From Sphingomonadaceae bacterium (GTDB lineage Bacteria > Pseudomonadota > Alphaproteobacteria > Sphingomonadales > Sphingomonadaceae), in contig JADLBY010000104.1 in the NCBI GenBank assembly GCA_020847445.1, forward strand, positions 1-38,012: a DNA stretch of 38,012 nt, in the 5' to 3' direction. Position numbers and translations under genes: made by a program. Positions 8,876 through 15,685 of this stretch are shown piece by piece; within the stretch, counting starts at the first letter, position 1; each line of letters starts with the position of its first letter. The notes beneath the pieces are model-generated. The model saw only the letters and a list, made by a program, of their open reading frames with translations, was not told the DNA's origin and searched no databases.

Positions 8876-9339
8876 AGTGGCAGCGCCGCAATATAGCCCC
8901 TCCCCTTCAGGGGAGGGGTTGGGGTGGGGCAGCTGACGATACGGAGTTTGTGCGGCAGCTATATTCCCGCGCGGCAGAAATGCGTCTTAACCCGACACCA
9001 TTTGAGGTGATTGTTTGGAAATATCTCTGTCGATCACAGCTTTCCGGCAACAAGTTTCGCCGTCAGCACGTGATCGTGCCTTATATTGTCGATTTCTACT
9101 GTCCCGGCAAAGGCTTGGCAGTGGAGATTGATGGGCGGACGCATGTACAGGAAAAGGATATTGCCCGCGATGCCCAACTGATCCGAGCGGGCGTAACGAC
9201 GCTGCATTTTACGAATGAAGATGTCGGAACGAACATCGAAGGGGTTGTTGCATCGATTCAGAATGCTCTTGATCGCACAACTGATCGCTGGGGCGGGCAG
9301 CCCCACCCCAACCCCTCCCCTGAAGGGGAGGGGCTTTGA
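8872..9339 (+). CDS. DUF559 domain protein (Vsr-like endonuclease fold), cassette 1
   Basis: The product is 155 aa from GTG 8872, which overlaps the LOG stop as GTGA; the true start could be further in. The core (residues ~25-135) has the DUF559 signature: LNPTPFEVIVW, FRRQHVIVPYIVDFYC and AVEIDGRTH, with the acidic/E-x-D pattern expected of PD-(D/E)XK/Vsr-like nucleases. The N-terminal (APPLQGRGWGG) and C-terminal (PHPNPSPEGEG) tails are translated from the two 36-bp inverted repeats that bound the cassette. The core has visibly lower GC than its neighbours, suggesting acquisition. Its TGA overlaps the TTG start of crtB. Function is unproven; single-strand or mismatch nicking is an inference from the fold. 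Confidence 0.85.
   Translation: MKWQRRNIAPPLQGRGWGGAADDTEFVRQLYSRAAEMRLNPTPFEVIVWKYLCRSQLSGNKFRRQHVIVPYIVDFYCPGKGLAVEIDGRTHVQEKDIARDAQLIRAGVTTLHFTNEDVGTNIEGVVASIQNALDRTTDRWGGQPHPNPSPEGEGL
8895..8930 (+). repeat. Left inverted repeat of cassette 1
   Basis: 36 bp: self-pairing GC-rich hairpin plus TTGGGGTGGGGC. Exact complement of 9300-9335. It lies inside the DUF559 reading frame. Confidence 0.95.
9300..9335 (-). repeat. Right inverted repeat of cassette 1
   Basis: 36 bp: exact complement of 8895-8930. On the plus strand it ends GGGGAGGGGCT immediately before TTG 9336, providing the ribosome-binding site of crtB. Confidence 0.95.
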
Positions 9340-10274
9340 CGCTTAACCGCCCCGCTCTTGTCGCCTATGCCCGCGACAGCATCGCCCGCGGGTCGAAATC
9401 CTTCGCCTTTGCCAGCCAGTTGTTTGACCGCACCACGCGCGAACGAGTGTGGTTGCTTTATGCCTGGTGCCGCAAATGCGACGATATGGCCGACGGGCAG
9501 GACCATGGCGGGGAGATGACCGAGGTTGCCGACCCCGCATCACGGTTACAGTTGATCAGAGAACGGACTGCACAGGCGCTTGATGGCGGAGCCACAGGCG
9601 ATCCCGCCTTTGACTGTCTGGGCATCGTCGCGCGCGAATGCGGTCTGACGCACAAGATGGCCGAAGATGTGATCGAAGGCTTCGCGCTCGATGCCGCTGG
9701 CTGGCAACCGCGCCACGAAACCGATCTCTACCGCTATTGCTTCCATGTCGCCGGTGCGGTGGGCGTGATGATGGCGGTGGTGATGGGCGTGTCGCCCGAT
9801 GACGACGACACGCTCGACCGCGCCTGCGACCTGGGCATGGCATTCCAGCTCGCCAACATCGCCCGCGACATCGCCGAAGATGGCCGCGCCGGGCGCTGTT
9901 ATATTCCGGACGACTGGCTTGCCCAGCTAGATATCGAACCCGGCGAACATCTGCGCCCGCACAACCGCAAGAAACTCGCGCTGATCGGGCGCTGGCTGGC
10001 AGACGAAGCGGGGCAATATGAGGCCTCGGCCCGCGTCGGCGCGGCCCGTCTGCCCTTTCGCGCGCGCTGGGCGGTGCTTGCCGCAGCAGGCATTTACGGC
10101 GATATCGCGCGCAAGGTCCGCGCCGCAGGGGAGCATGCGTGGGATGCGCGGATATTCACTTCGCCTGCCGAAAAATTACGATGCGTTGCCAGTGCCTTCA
10201 GGGCTGCAGTCGGCAATGCGCCAGTTGCTGCCTCCCGGGAAGGTTTGTGGACGCGAAACGCCGGCTTGCTTTGA
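9336..10274 (+). CDS. crtB: Phytoene synthase
   Basis: The product is 312 aa. The start is TTG 9336, overlapping the DUF559 stop as TTGA, with GGGGAGGGG just upstream supplied by the cassette end; no ATG exists near the expected N-terminus. Motifs: YAWCRKCDDMADG (first Asp-rich prenyl-diphosphate/Mg site, residues 42-54) and LANIARDIAEDGRAGRCYIP (second site, ~170-190), both diagnostic of squalene/phytoene synthases. It condenses two geranylgeranyl-PP to phytoene, the substrate of CrtI. It is transcribed with crtY-crtI but separated from them by the LOG gene and the DUF559 cassette, so its translation rate may depend on the cassette. Confidence 0.95.
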   Translation: MTLNRPALVAYARDSIARGSKSFAFASQLFDRTTRERVWLLYAWCRKCDDMADGQDHGGEMTEVADPASRLQLIRERTAQALDGGATGDPAFDCLGIVARECGLTHKMAEDVIEGFALDAAGWQPRHETDLYRYCFHVAGAVGVMMAVVMGVSPDDDDTLDRACDLGMAFQLANIARDIAEDGRAGRCYIPDDWLAQLDIEPGEHLRPHNRKKLALIGRWLADEAGQYEASARVGAARLPFRARWAVLAAAGIYGDIARKVRAAGEHAWDARIFTSPAEKLRCVASAFRAAVGNAPVAASREGLWTRNAGLL

Positions 10275-10347
10275 CAGGCCGTCGCGCCAGCGAAGGCGGG
10301 CCTTGTGCAGCGAGGCGAGATCATCCCCTCCCCTCGCAAGGCCACGG

Positions 10348-11130
10348 TCAGGCCAAAATCGCAGCCACCCTTTCGCGCAGCCTTTCGACCGCCGCGTCGT
10401 GGATCCCCGCAGCACAGCAGATCAGGCCGAAATCCATCGGCTCGCGCTTGTTATAGAGGATCGGCTGGCCGGTCGCGCTGGTTACAACCGCACCCGCCTC
10501 TTCGGCGATCAGATGCGCGGCGGCGATATCCCATTCATTGCCCCAGCGCAGCGTCGCCACCAGATCGGCACGGTCGCAAGCGACCATCGTCATCCGCATC
10601 GCGATGCTGTTCGGCTTGTGCACCATCTGCAGGTCGCGGTCGATCTTGGGCAGCGCATCGGTCGGCACGCGCGCGCCGCTGAATGCCACGCGCTGGCTTG
10701 CCGTCAGCCGCTTGCCGTTGCAGGTCGTCCCTTCGCCTTTGTGCGCAACCCAGAGTTGCGCGGTCACCGGCGCATATATCGCCGCAAAAACAGCTTCGCT
10801 GCCTTCGATCAGCGCAACCGATACGCACCAGCCGCTCCGTCCACGAATATAGTCACGCGTGCCGTCAATCGGATCGACTAGCCACTGGCGCGACATAGAC
10901 AGCCGGTCGGGATTGTCGGCGGTTTCCTCGGACAACCAGCCGATATTGGGGGCCAGCGCGCCGAGCCTTTGTTTCAGCAGCGCGTCGACTGCCAGATCGG
11001 CATCGCACACCGGATGCCCCCTGGTTTTTTCCCAAACCGCTGCATCGGGCGCCGCGCCTTCGCGCCAGCCCGACAGCGCCAGATTGCCAGCCTCGCAGAC
11101 CGCCTGAATCGCCGCTTCGCGGTCAGGCAC
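10348..11130 (-). CDS. Inositol-monophosphatase-family phosphatase, probably CysQ-like 3'(2'),5'-bisphosphate nucleotidase
   Basis: The product is 260 aa from GTG 11130. Metal-binding signatures of the IMPase/FBPase superfamily are all present: WLSEET (65-70), DPIDGT (86-91) and WGNEWDIAAAH...EEAGA near 197-215. CysQ members hydrolyse PAP to AMP and so support sulfate assimilation; an inositol or sugar phosphatase function is the main alternative. The start overlaps the last 8 nt of pmbA (11123-11130), so it is the second gene of that operon. It converges with crtB across a 73-bp gap that holds only a fragmentary CCAGCGAAGG repeat. Confidence 0.85.
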   Translation of the reverse strand: MPDREAAIQAVCEAGNLALSGWREGAAPDAAVWEKTRGHPVCDADLAVDALLKQRLGALAPNIGWLSEETADNPDRLSMSRQWLVDPIDGTRDYIRGRSGWCVSVALIEGSEAVFAAIYAPVTAQLWVAHKGEGTTCNGKRLTASQRVAFSGARVPTDALPKIDRDLQMVHKPNSIAMRMTMVACDRADLVATLRWGNEWDIAAAHLIAEEAGAVVTSATGQPILYNKREPMDFGLICCAAGIHDAAVERLRERVAAILA

Positions 11131-12469
11131 TCGCCACCATCATGCCGTCGATGCGCAGGGTCGGCACATTGGTCGAGCGGATAAATTCCAGATCGTTTGC
11201 AGGGGTCAGGGCGCGGAACATGTCCCTGAGCGAACCCGCGATGGTAAACTCGCTGACCGGGCCGGTGATTTGCCCTTTCTCGATCAGGAAACCGGCGGCG
11301 CCACGGCTGTAATCACCGGTAACGATATTCACGCCTTGCCCTGATAATTCATGTACATAGACGCCATAGTCGATATCCAAAATCAGCTCCGCAACCGACA
11401 ATTTGCCGCCTTCGAGATGCAGGTTGGAGGGGCTGGTGCCCGGTGCGCCGCTGCCACCCCGGCTGGCATGGCCGGTCGGCTGAAGGCCAAGCTGGCGCGC
11501 CGCCGCGCTTTCCATCATCCAGCCGGTGAGCACGCCCTTGTCGATGATCGCGGTGCGTGCGGTGGGCAGGCCTTCGCCGTCAAATGCGCGGCTGCCCAGA
11601 CCGCGCGGGCGCAGCGGATCGTCGATGATGCTGATCGCGCTGTCGAACAGCGCCTCGCCCATCGCATCGAGCAGAAAACTGGTCTTGCGCGCGATCATGC
11701 TGCCGCCGATCGCACCCATCAAATGGCCGACCAGCGATGAACCGATGCGCGGGTCGAAAACCACAGGCACGCTGCCGCTCCTGACCGTACCCGGATTGAC
11801 GCGGCGCACGGCGCGCTCCCCTGCCCGCTTGCCTATGGCTTCGGCGCTGTCCAGGTCGGCGCGATGGCGGGCCGAGCGCCAGTCATAGTCCCGCTCCTTG
11901 GCATCGCCCTCACCCGCGAGCACGCTGGCTGACAGGCCATAGCCCGAGGCGTGGCTGGCCCCGGCAAAGCCGTGGCTGGTGGCAAGCGCGAAGACGGACC
12001 TGCCTGCACTGGCCCCCGCCCCTTCGCTGTTGGTCACGCCCGGAACAGCGCGCGCCGCATCCTCGCAGGCCAGTGCTGCCTGACGCAGCGATTGCGGGTC
12101 CGGATCGGCGCCATCATCGCTATCGACGTCCGGGATTGCATCTTTCAGCAGCAATTCCTGCGGGGCCAGACCGGAATAGGGGTCTTCGGGTGCCTCGCGC
12201 GCCATGTCGAGCGCACGTGCAACCAGCCCTTTCAGCACTTCGGGATTCATGCTCGACGACGATATCGTCGCCGAACGCTGGCCAAGAAACACGCGCAGGC
12301 CGATTTCCTCCCCCTCGGATCGCACCACATCCTCAAGCGCGCCGAGGCGCACCTGGACTTCGGTAGAGGCATCGCAATGATAGACAGCGTCGGCAGCATC
12401 CGCCCCCGCCTTTTTCGCCTGTTCGACAAGATTTACGGCGCGTTCCAGCGCTTCATTGGGTGTCAGCAT
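11123..12469 (-). CDS. pmbA: PmbA/TldE family metalloprotease component
   Basis: The product is 448 aa, the standard TldE/PmbA length. The N-terminal alpha/beta region includes LEDVVRSEGEEIGLRVFLGQRSA; the C-terminal beta domain contains PVVFDPRIGSSLVGHLMGAI, the glycine-rich GHASRGGSGAPGTSPSN and GDYSRGAAGFLIEKG, all hallmarks of the family. The partner TldD carries the zinc-binding HExxxH motif, which is absent here as expected. In enterobacteria the TldD/E complex processes microcins and CcdA; here a general proteolytic role is assumed. No tldD is in the window. It overlaps the downstream CysQ-like gene. Confidence 0.93.
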   Translation of the reverse strand: MLTPNEALERAVNLVEQAKKAGADAADAVYHCDASTEVQVRLGALEDVVRSEGEEIGLRVFLGQRSATISSSSMNPEVLKGLVARALDMAREAPEDPYSGLAPQELLLKDAIPDVDSDDGADPDPQSLRQAALACEDAARAVPGVTNSEGAGASAGRSVFALATSHGFAGASHASGYGLSASVLAGEGDAKERDYDWRSARHRADLDSAEAIGKRAGERAVRRVNPGTVRSGSVPVVFDPRIGSSLVGHLMGAIGGSMIARKTSFLLDAMGEALFDSAISIIDDPLRPRGLGSRAFDGEGLPTARTAIIDKGVLTGWMMESAAARQLGLQPTGHASRGGSGAPGTSPSNLHLEGGKLSVAELILDIDYGVYVHELSGQGVNIVTGDYSRGAAGFLIEKGQITGPVSEFTIAGSLRDMFRALTPANDLEFIRSTNVPTLRIDGMMVASA

Positions 12470-12523
12470 CCATCCCGCTTAGGCGCGGGCGGGAATAGCG
12501 TCAATTGCGGCTTGGATTGCGGC

Positions 12524-12868
12524 TCAGATAAGCTTGAACAGGAGCATCAGCACAATAGGGATGCCGAAAGCACCAATCCAGAGCTTGACCTCATCCAGTT
12601 TCAGTCGGCCTTCCAGTTCACTGCCGCTTCCGGCATCAAGCGCCTGCCAGCGGCGTTCGATATTCCGACAGACAGGGATGACGGCGGCGACCAGGGCGAC
12701 GAGCGCGAAATAGGGCCAGATGGCCATGCCTTTGGTTTCAAGCTCGGGCGAAACGATGAAGATCAGCAGCAGGGTATAAACAACCAGTGCATAGGCAATG
12801 TGCGTGCTCATGCGTTTTGCACAACTGATATGTGAACGCGAATGCTCCACCGAGTGCGCCTTGGCCAT
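12524..12868 (-). CDS. Small membrane protein of unknown function
   Basis: ATG 12868 has GGGGAGAGG shortly upstream and gives 114 aa. There are three predicted membrane segments: ~21-41 (HIAYALVVYTLLLIFIV), ~47-66 (AIWPYFALVALVAAVIPV) and the extreme C-terminus (IGAFGIPIVLMLLFKLI). The loop between TM2 and TM3 is charged. The N-terminus is His/Ser-rich with one Cys (SHISCAKR). I do not recognise a family. It is oriented with pmbA, 54 nt upstream of it. Confidence 0.7.
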   Translation of the reverse strand: MAKAHSVEHSRSHISCAKRMSTHIAYALVVYTLLLIFIVSPELETKGMAIWPYFALVALVAAVIPVCRNIERRWQALDAGSGSELEGRLKLDEVKLWIGAFGIPIVLMLLFKLI

Positions 12869-12947
12869 TTGCCTCTCCCCAATATTCTTCCCCGATAGGA
12901 AGACTGTCACCAATGCGACATGAAGTCAAAGGGGTTTACCACGCAGG

Positions 12948-13586
12948 TCAGGGCAGGCCTAACAGCTTGTGATTCTGCAATGAAAGCCGCCATTTCGGGT
13001 GTTGCGAGACAAATTCTATCGCCGATTTCCGGTTCGACTCGTTGGTTTCCGAATCGCCGCTGTCCAGCGGCTGGATCAGGAAATGGGTGAAAGCCCAGCC
13101 TGCCATTGCCGCCGGATCGCTGCCCGCTTGCGGCCAGACCAGCTTGAGTTCATCGCCTTGGCGCTGGACCACCTCGCTGCCCGCCTTGGGGCTGATGCAC
13201 AGCCAGTCAATCCCCGGATGCGCGGCGATCGTTCCGTTGCTTTCGATCGCAATGGTAAAGCCCTCACCATGAAGGGCCTCGATCAGGGCGTCATCAACCT
13301 GCAACATGGGCTCGCCGCCGGTCATCACAACATAGCGATGCGCACGCCCCTCACCCCATAAGGCGGCAACCCGGGCTGCCAGTTCGGATGGCTGATAGCG
13401 CCCGCCATTTTCGCCATCCATGCCGACGAAATCGGTATCGCAGAACCGGCATGTGGCGCTGGCACGATCTTCCTCGCGCCCACTCCACAGATTGCAGCCG
13501 GCAAAGCGCAGGAACACCGCCCGCCGCCCGGCATGCACACCTTCACCCTGCAAGGTCAGGAAGACCTCTTTGACCGCGTAGCTCAT
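12948..13586 (-). CDS. queE: 7-carboxy-7-deazaguanine synthase
   Basis: The product is 212 aa from ATG 13586, which overlaps the queC stop (ATGA, 13583-13586). The protein begins MSYAVKEVFLTLQGEG, the usual QueE N-terminus, followed by the radical-SAM cysteines C31, C46 and C49 with the long C-x14-C-x2-C spacing seen in proteobacterial QueE. VVMTGGEPMLQ is the GGE SAM-binding motif. It converts 6-carboxytetrahydropterin to 7-carboxy-7-deazaguanine in the queuosine/preQ0 pathway, feeding QueC directly. QueD is not in this window. Confidence 0.95.
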   Translation of the reverse strand: MSYAVKEVFLTLQGEGVHAGRRAVFLRFAGCNLWSGREEDRASATCRFCDTDFVGMDGENGGRYQPSELAARVAALWGEGRAHRYVVMTGGEPMLQVDDALIEALHGEGFTIAIESNGTIAAHPGIDWLCISPKAGSEVVQRQGDELKLVWPQAGSDPAAMAGWAFTHFLIQPLDSGDSETNESNRKSAIEFVSQHPKWRLSLQNHKLLGLP

Positions 13587-14266
13587 CCATACACCGTGGG
13601 ATCCGGCAAGCCTGCATCGGCAAAGCCCTTTGCCCGCAGACGGCAGGCATCGCACGCGCCGCAGGCCTTGTTGTCCGTGGTGGGATCATAGCATGACCAG
13701 CTCATCGCCGCATCAAGGCCCAGCCGGTGCGCCTCGCGCGCAATGTCTGCCTTGGTCATGTGCTGCAGCGGCGTGTGCACCGTGAAGCGATCCCCCTCGA
13801 CCCCGGCTCTGGTGGCGAGATTCGCCATATCCTCGAAGGCGCGGATGAATTCCGGGCGGCAATCGGGATAACCCGAATAGTCGAGGGCGTTGACGCCGAT
13901 GAACAGGTCGCGGCTTCCCCGCGCCTCGGCCAGACCCAGACAGAGCGACAGGAAGATCGTGTTGCGCGCAGGCACATAGGTTATCGGGATGCTGCTATCG
14001 TCGACCCCCGCTTTCGGGACATTGATGTCGGCCGTCAGCGCCGATCCGCCAAAGCGGCGCAGGTCGAGCGGCAGCACGATATGTTCGGCCACGCCCAGAT
14101 GCGCCGCAATCCGCGCCGCGCTATCCAGCTCGATCCGGTGGCGCTGATTATAGTCGATGGTGAGCGCGAGAATGGCATAGCCCGCCTCGCGGGCAAGCCC
14201 AGCGACGACCATCGAATCGAGCCCGCCAGAAAGGAGGACGACGGCGGATTTGGCGTTGGAAGACAT
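13583..14266 (-). CDS. queC: 7-cyano-7-deazaguanine (preQ0) synthase
   Basis: The product is 227 aa when started at ATG 14266 (MSSNAKSAVVLLSGG), which has AAGGGCC just upstream; the longer frame to 14302 adds 12 residues that do not look conserved. The PP-loop SGGLDS (13-18) binds ATP, and the C-terminal SCYDPTTDNKACGACDACR supplies the zinc cysteines. It amidates and dehydrates 7-carboxy-7-deazaguanine to preQ0 with ATP. It is translationally coupled to queE. tRNA-Arg lies upstream on the same strand, separated by a dispersed repeat. Confidence 0.95.
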   Translation of the reverse strand: MSSNAKSAVVLLSGGLDSMVVAGLAREAGYAILALTIDYNQRHRIELDSAARIAAHLGVAEHIVLPLDLRRFGGSALTADINVPKAGVDDSSIPITYVPARNTIFLSLCLGLAEARGSRDLFIGVNALDYSGYPDCRPEFIRAFEDMANLATRAGVEGDRFTVHTPLQHMTKADIAREAHRLGLDAAMSWSCYDPTTDNKACGACDACRLRAKGFADAGLPDPTVYG

Positions 14267-14299
14267 GTGGCCCTTGTAACCAGTAAATACCCGAATCGT

Positions 14300-14396
14300 C
14301 ATCCTGAACCTGTTTCACCTGTGGTGACTGCGTTCCAGGATACCAATCCACCGCAGCTTGCTGCCCGAAGCGAGTTCGGGATGACGCACACAGAAA
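14300..14396. repeat. Dispersed inverted repeat (GTCATCCTGAAC...GTTCGGGATGAC type)
   Basis: GTCATCCTGAAC at 14300 is matched by the near-complement GTTCGGGATGAC ending near 14385, an imperfect inverted repeat of about 90 bp between tRNA-Arg and queC. Such units are widespread in proteobacterial genomes. No promoter is evident inside it. Confidence 0.65.
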
Positions 14397-14415
14397 TTGC
14401 GATGAAAGGAGAAAA

Positions 14416-14492
14416 TGGCGCACCCAGAACGATTCGAACGTCCGACCCCCAGATTCGTAGTCTGGTGCTCTATCCAGCTGAGCTATGGGTGC
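14416..14492 (-). tRNA. tRNA-Arg (anticodon ACG)
   Basis: 77 nt including encoded CCA. The acceptor stem GCACCCA pairs with TGGGTGC. The D arm is GCTC...GAGC, the anticodon stem CCAGA/TCTGG encloses CTACGAA (anticodon ACG), and the T arm holds TTCGAAT. A34 would be expected to be edited to inosine by TadA to read CGU/CGC/CGA. Confidence 0.97.
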
Positions 14493-14546
14493 GTGGAGGC
14501 GTGCCAATAGGCGTCGTCCTCCAGATTCGCAACCCCTAAAATGGTG

Positions 14547-15077
14547 CTATTGCGCCGGAGCGGGCTTGCAGGTGGATTTGCGCCGGATCGCGTCGATCCC
14601 TGCAAATTCGGCCGGATCGGAAAGCAGGATACGGATCAGGGCGATGCCCTTGTCATGATCCAGCTCGACCGCTTCATAGCCCGGCGGTGCCTTTTGTCCC
14701 TTGCGCAGCAGCGCCAGCCGCGCCTGCTTGCCGCCGGTATCCCGGTCGCTGCGGACGGCGGCAACATCGGTGCGGGCGTCGAATATGCTGATCGACCAAT
14801 AGCGTTGGGGAACCGGCTCGACGTCGACGAGCACGGCACCGTGCGACAGATCGAACACACATGACGAATAGACCAGATCGGGGCTGGGCCGGACAATCGG
14901 CTGATTGTCCGCCGTCGACAGCTTGCCGAAACCGAAACTGTTCACCGGCGCACCCCCGCCGATACGTTCCATCGCCTTTGACATCAGCACATAGGGCGTA
15001 GCCATCAGCGTGCCCTGCCACGCGACGCCCATAGCTATCGCGCCTGCGATGACCGGAAGAAGCCAGTTGCGGATCAT
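14547..15077 (-). CDS. DUF1254 domain protein, membrane-anchored
   Basis: ATG 15077 (176 aa) is 8 nt from AAGGAG and overlaps the upstream stop as ATGA; ATG 15083 is only 2 nt from the Shine-Dalgarno. It has an N-terminal signal/anchor (IRNWLLPVIAGAIAMGVAWQG), then ATPYVLMSKAMERI and DLVYSSCVFDLSHGAVLV, features of DUF1254 proteins. Function is unknown. DUF1254 and DUF1214 are often found as one polypeptide; here they are two coupled genes, so the products probably work together in the envelope. Confidence 0.8.
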   Translation of the reverse strand: MIRNWLLPVIAGAIAMGVAWQGTLMATPYVLMSKAMERIGGGAPVNSFGFGKLSTADNQPIVRPSPDLVYSSCVFDLSHGAVLVDVEPVPQRYWSISIFDARTDVAAVRSDRDTGGKQARLALLRKGQKAPPGYEAVELDHDKGIALIRILLSDPAEFAGIDAIRRKSTCKPAPAQ

Positions 15078-15649
15078 GCGCATGACTCCTTTTTGATCGC
15101 GGGCAATTTGGCCCTGGCCGGATCGTCCAGCAACGCCCCTTCCGGATGATAGGTGCGCAATGTCAGATCGAATTGTGGCGCGTTCCCGGTCGGCAGCCAC
15201 AGGCCATCTACTATTGCGGGAGAAACCGTGAACGACCAGTTGCCCCTGTCGTCGCGCACCGGCGCGTTGCCGCCAACCGACCAGCGATTGGCGGCATTCT
15301 TCACCAGCCAGCCCTCGCCCTTGTAAAGCGTGATGCTCCACCAGCGCGCCTCAAGCGCGCCACCGCTGACGGTATAAGTGCAATTGCCCGTCAGCGGCGC
15401 ACCGGCACTGTCGGTCCGTGCGGTAAAATACATCGCCTCTTTCGCTGGCAGTGCCAGCAGGCCGAACAGCGCCACCCGCGCGCGCGACAGCGCCGAGGCA
15501 TCGGCCGTGCCGTTATCGGTGTTGGTGCTCCACGGGCCGTTCACCACCTGCCGACCCAGATCGGCGCCGCGCACCTGATGCACGGCATAAGCGGTGCCGC
15601 CCGCCAATCCCAGCAGGATGCATAGCGAATAACGCAACCACGGCTTCAT
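15074..15649 (-). CDS. DUF1214 domain protein, membrane-anchored
   Basis: The product is 191 aa. Residues 1-25 form a signal peptide or anchor (LRYSLCILLGLAGGTAYAV). The remainder contains DUF1214-type features: ALPAKEAMYFTARTDSAG, GNCTYTVSG, ARWWSITLY and a C-terminal DFDLTLR-like strand (PQFDLTLRTYHPEG). It is 36 nt downstream of ppdK on the same strand and coupled to the DUF1254 gene. The biochemical role of this pair is not known. Confidence 0.8.
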   Translation of the reverse strand: MKPWLRYSLCILLGLAGGTAYAVHQVRGADLGRQVVNGPWSTNTDNGTADASALSRARVALFGLLALPAKEAMYFTARTDSAGAPLTGNCTYTVSGGALEARWWSITLYKGEGWLVKNAANRWSVGGNAPVRDDRGNWSFTVSPAIVDGLWLPTGNAPQFDLTLRTYHPEGALLDDPARAKLPAIKKESCA

Positions 15650-15685
15650 AGCGCTTCCCCTCTCGGACGGGAGGCTAACCTAAGC

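Larger units (their letters stand above)
8895..9335 (+). mobile_element. DUF559 cassette 1 bounded by perfect 36-bp inverted repeats
   Basis: Left end 8895-8930 and right end 9300-9335 are exact reverse complements over 36 bp. Each end is a hairpin (CCCCTCCCC-TTCA-GGGGAGGGG type) followed by TTGGGGTGGGGC. The 369 bp between them hold the DUF559 core. The right end stops one base before the crtB start codon and its G-rich strand serves as the crtB Shine-Dalgarno. No target-site duplication is obvious in the flanks (GCAATAT / TTGACGC). Confidence 0.8.

Noticed and set aside
8895..9335. Cassette 1 as a conventional insertion sequence
   Set aside because: There is no DDE, HUH or serine/tyrosine recombinase gene and no visible target-site duplication; the only gene is DUF559.
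14300..14396. Repeat between tRNA-Arg and queC as a preQ1 riboswitch
   Set aside because: It is a dispersed GTCATCC/GGATGAC-type inverted repeat; no preQ1-aptamer-like short hairpin with A-rich tail was found before queC.
14547..15077. DUF1254 and DUF1214 genes as a frameshifted single gene
   Set aside because: Each has its own signal/anchor segment and the second has a well-placed AAGGAG, so they are two coupled genes.
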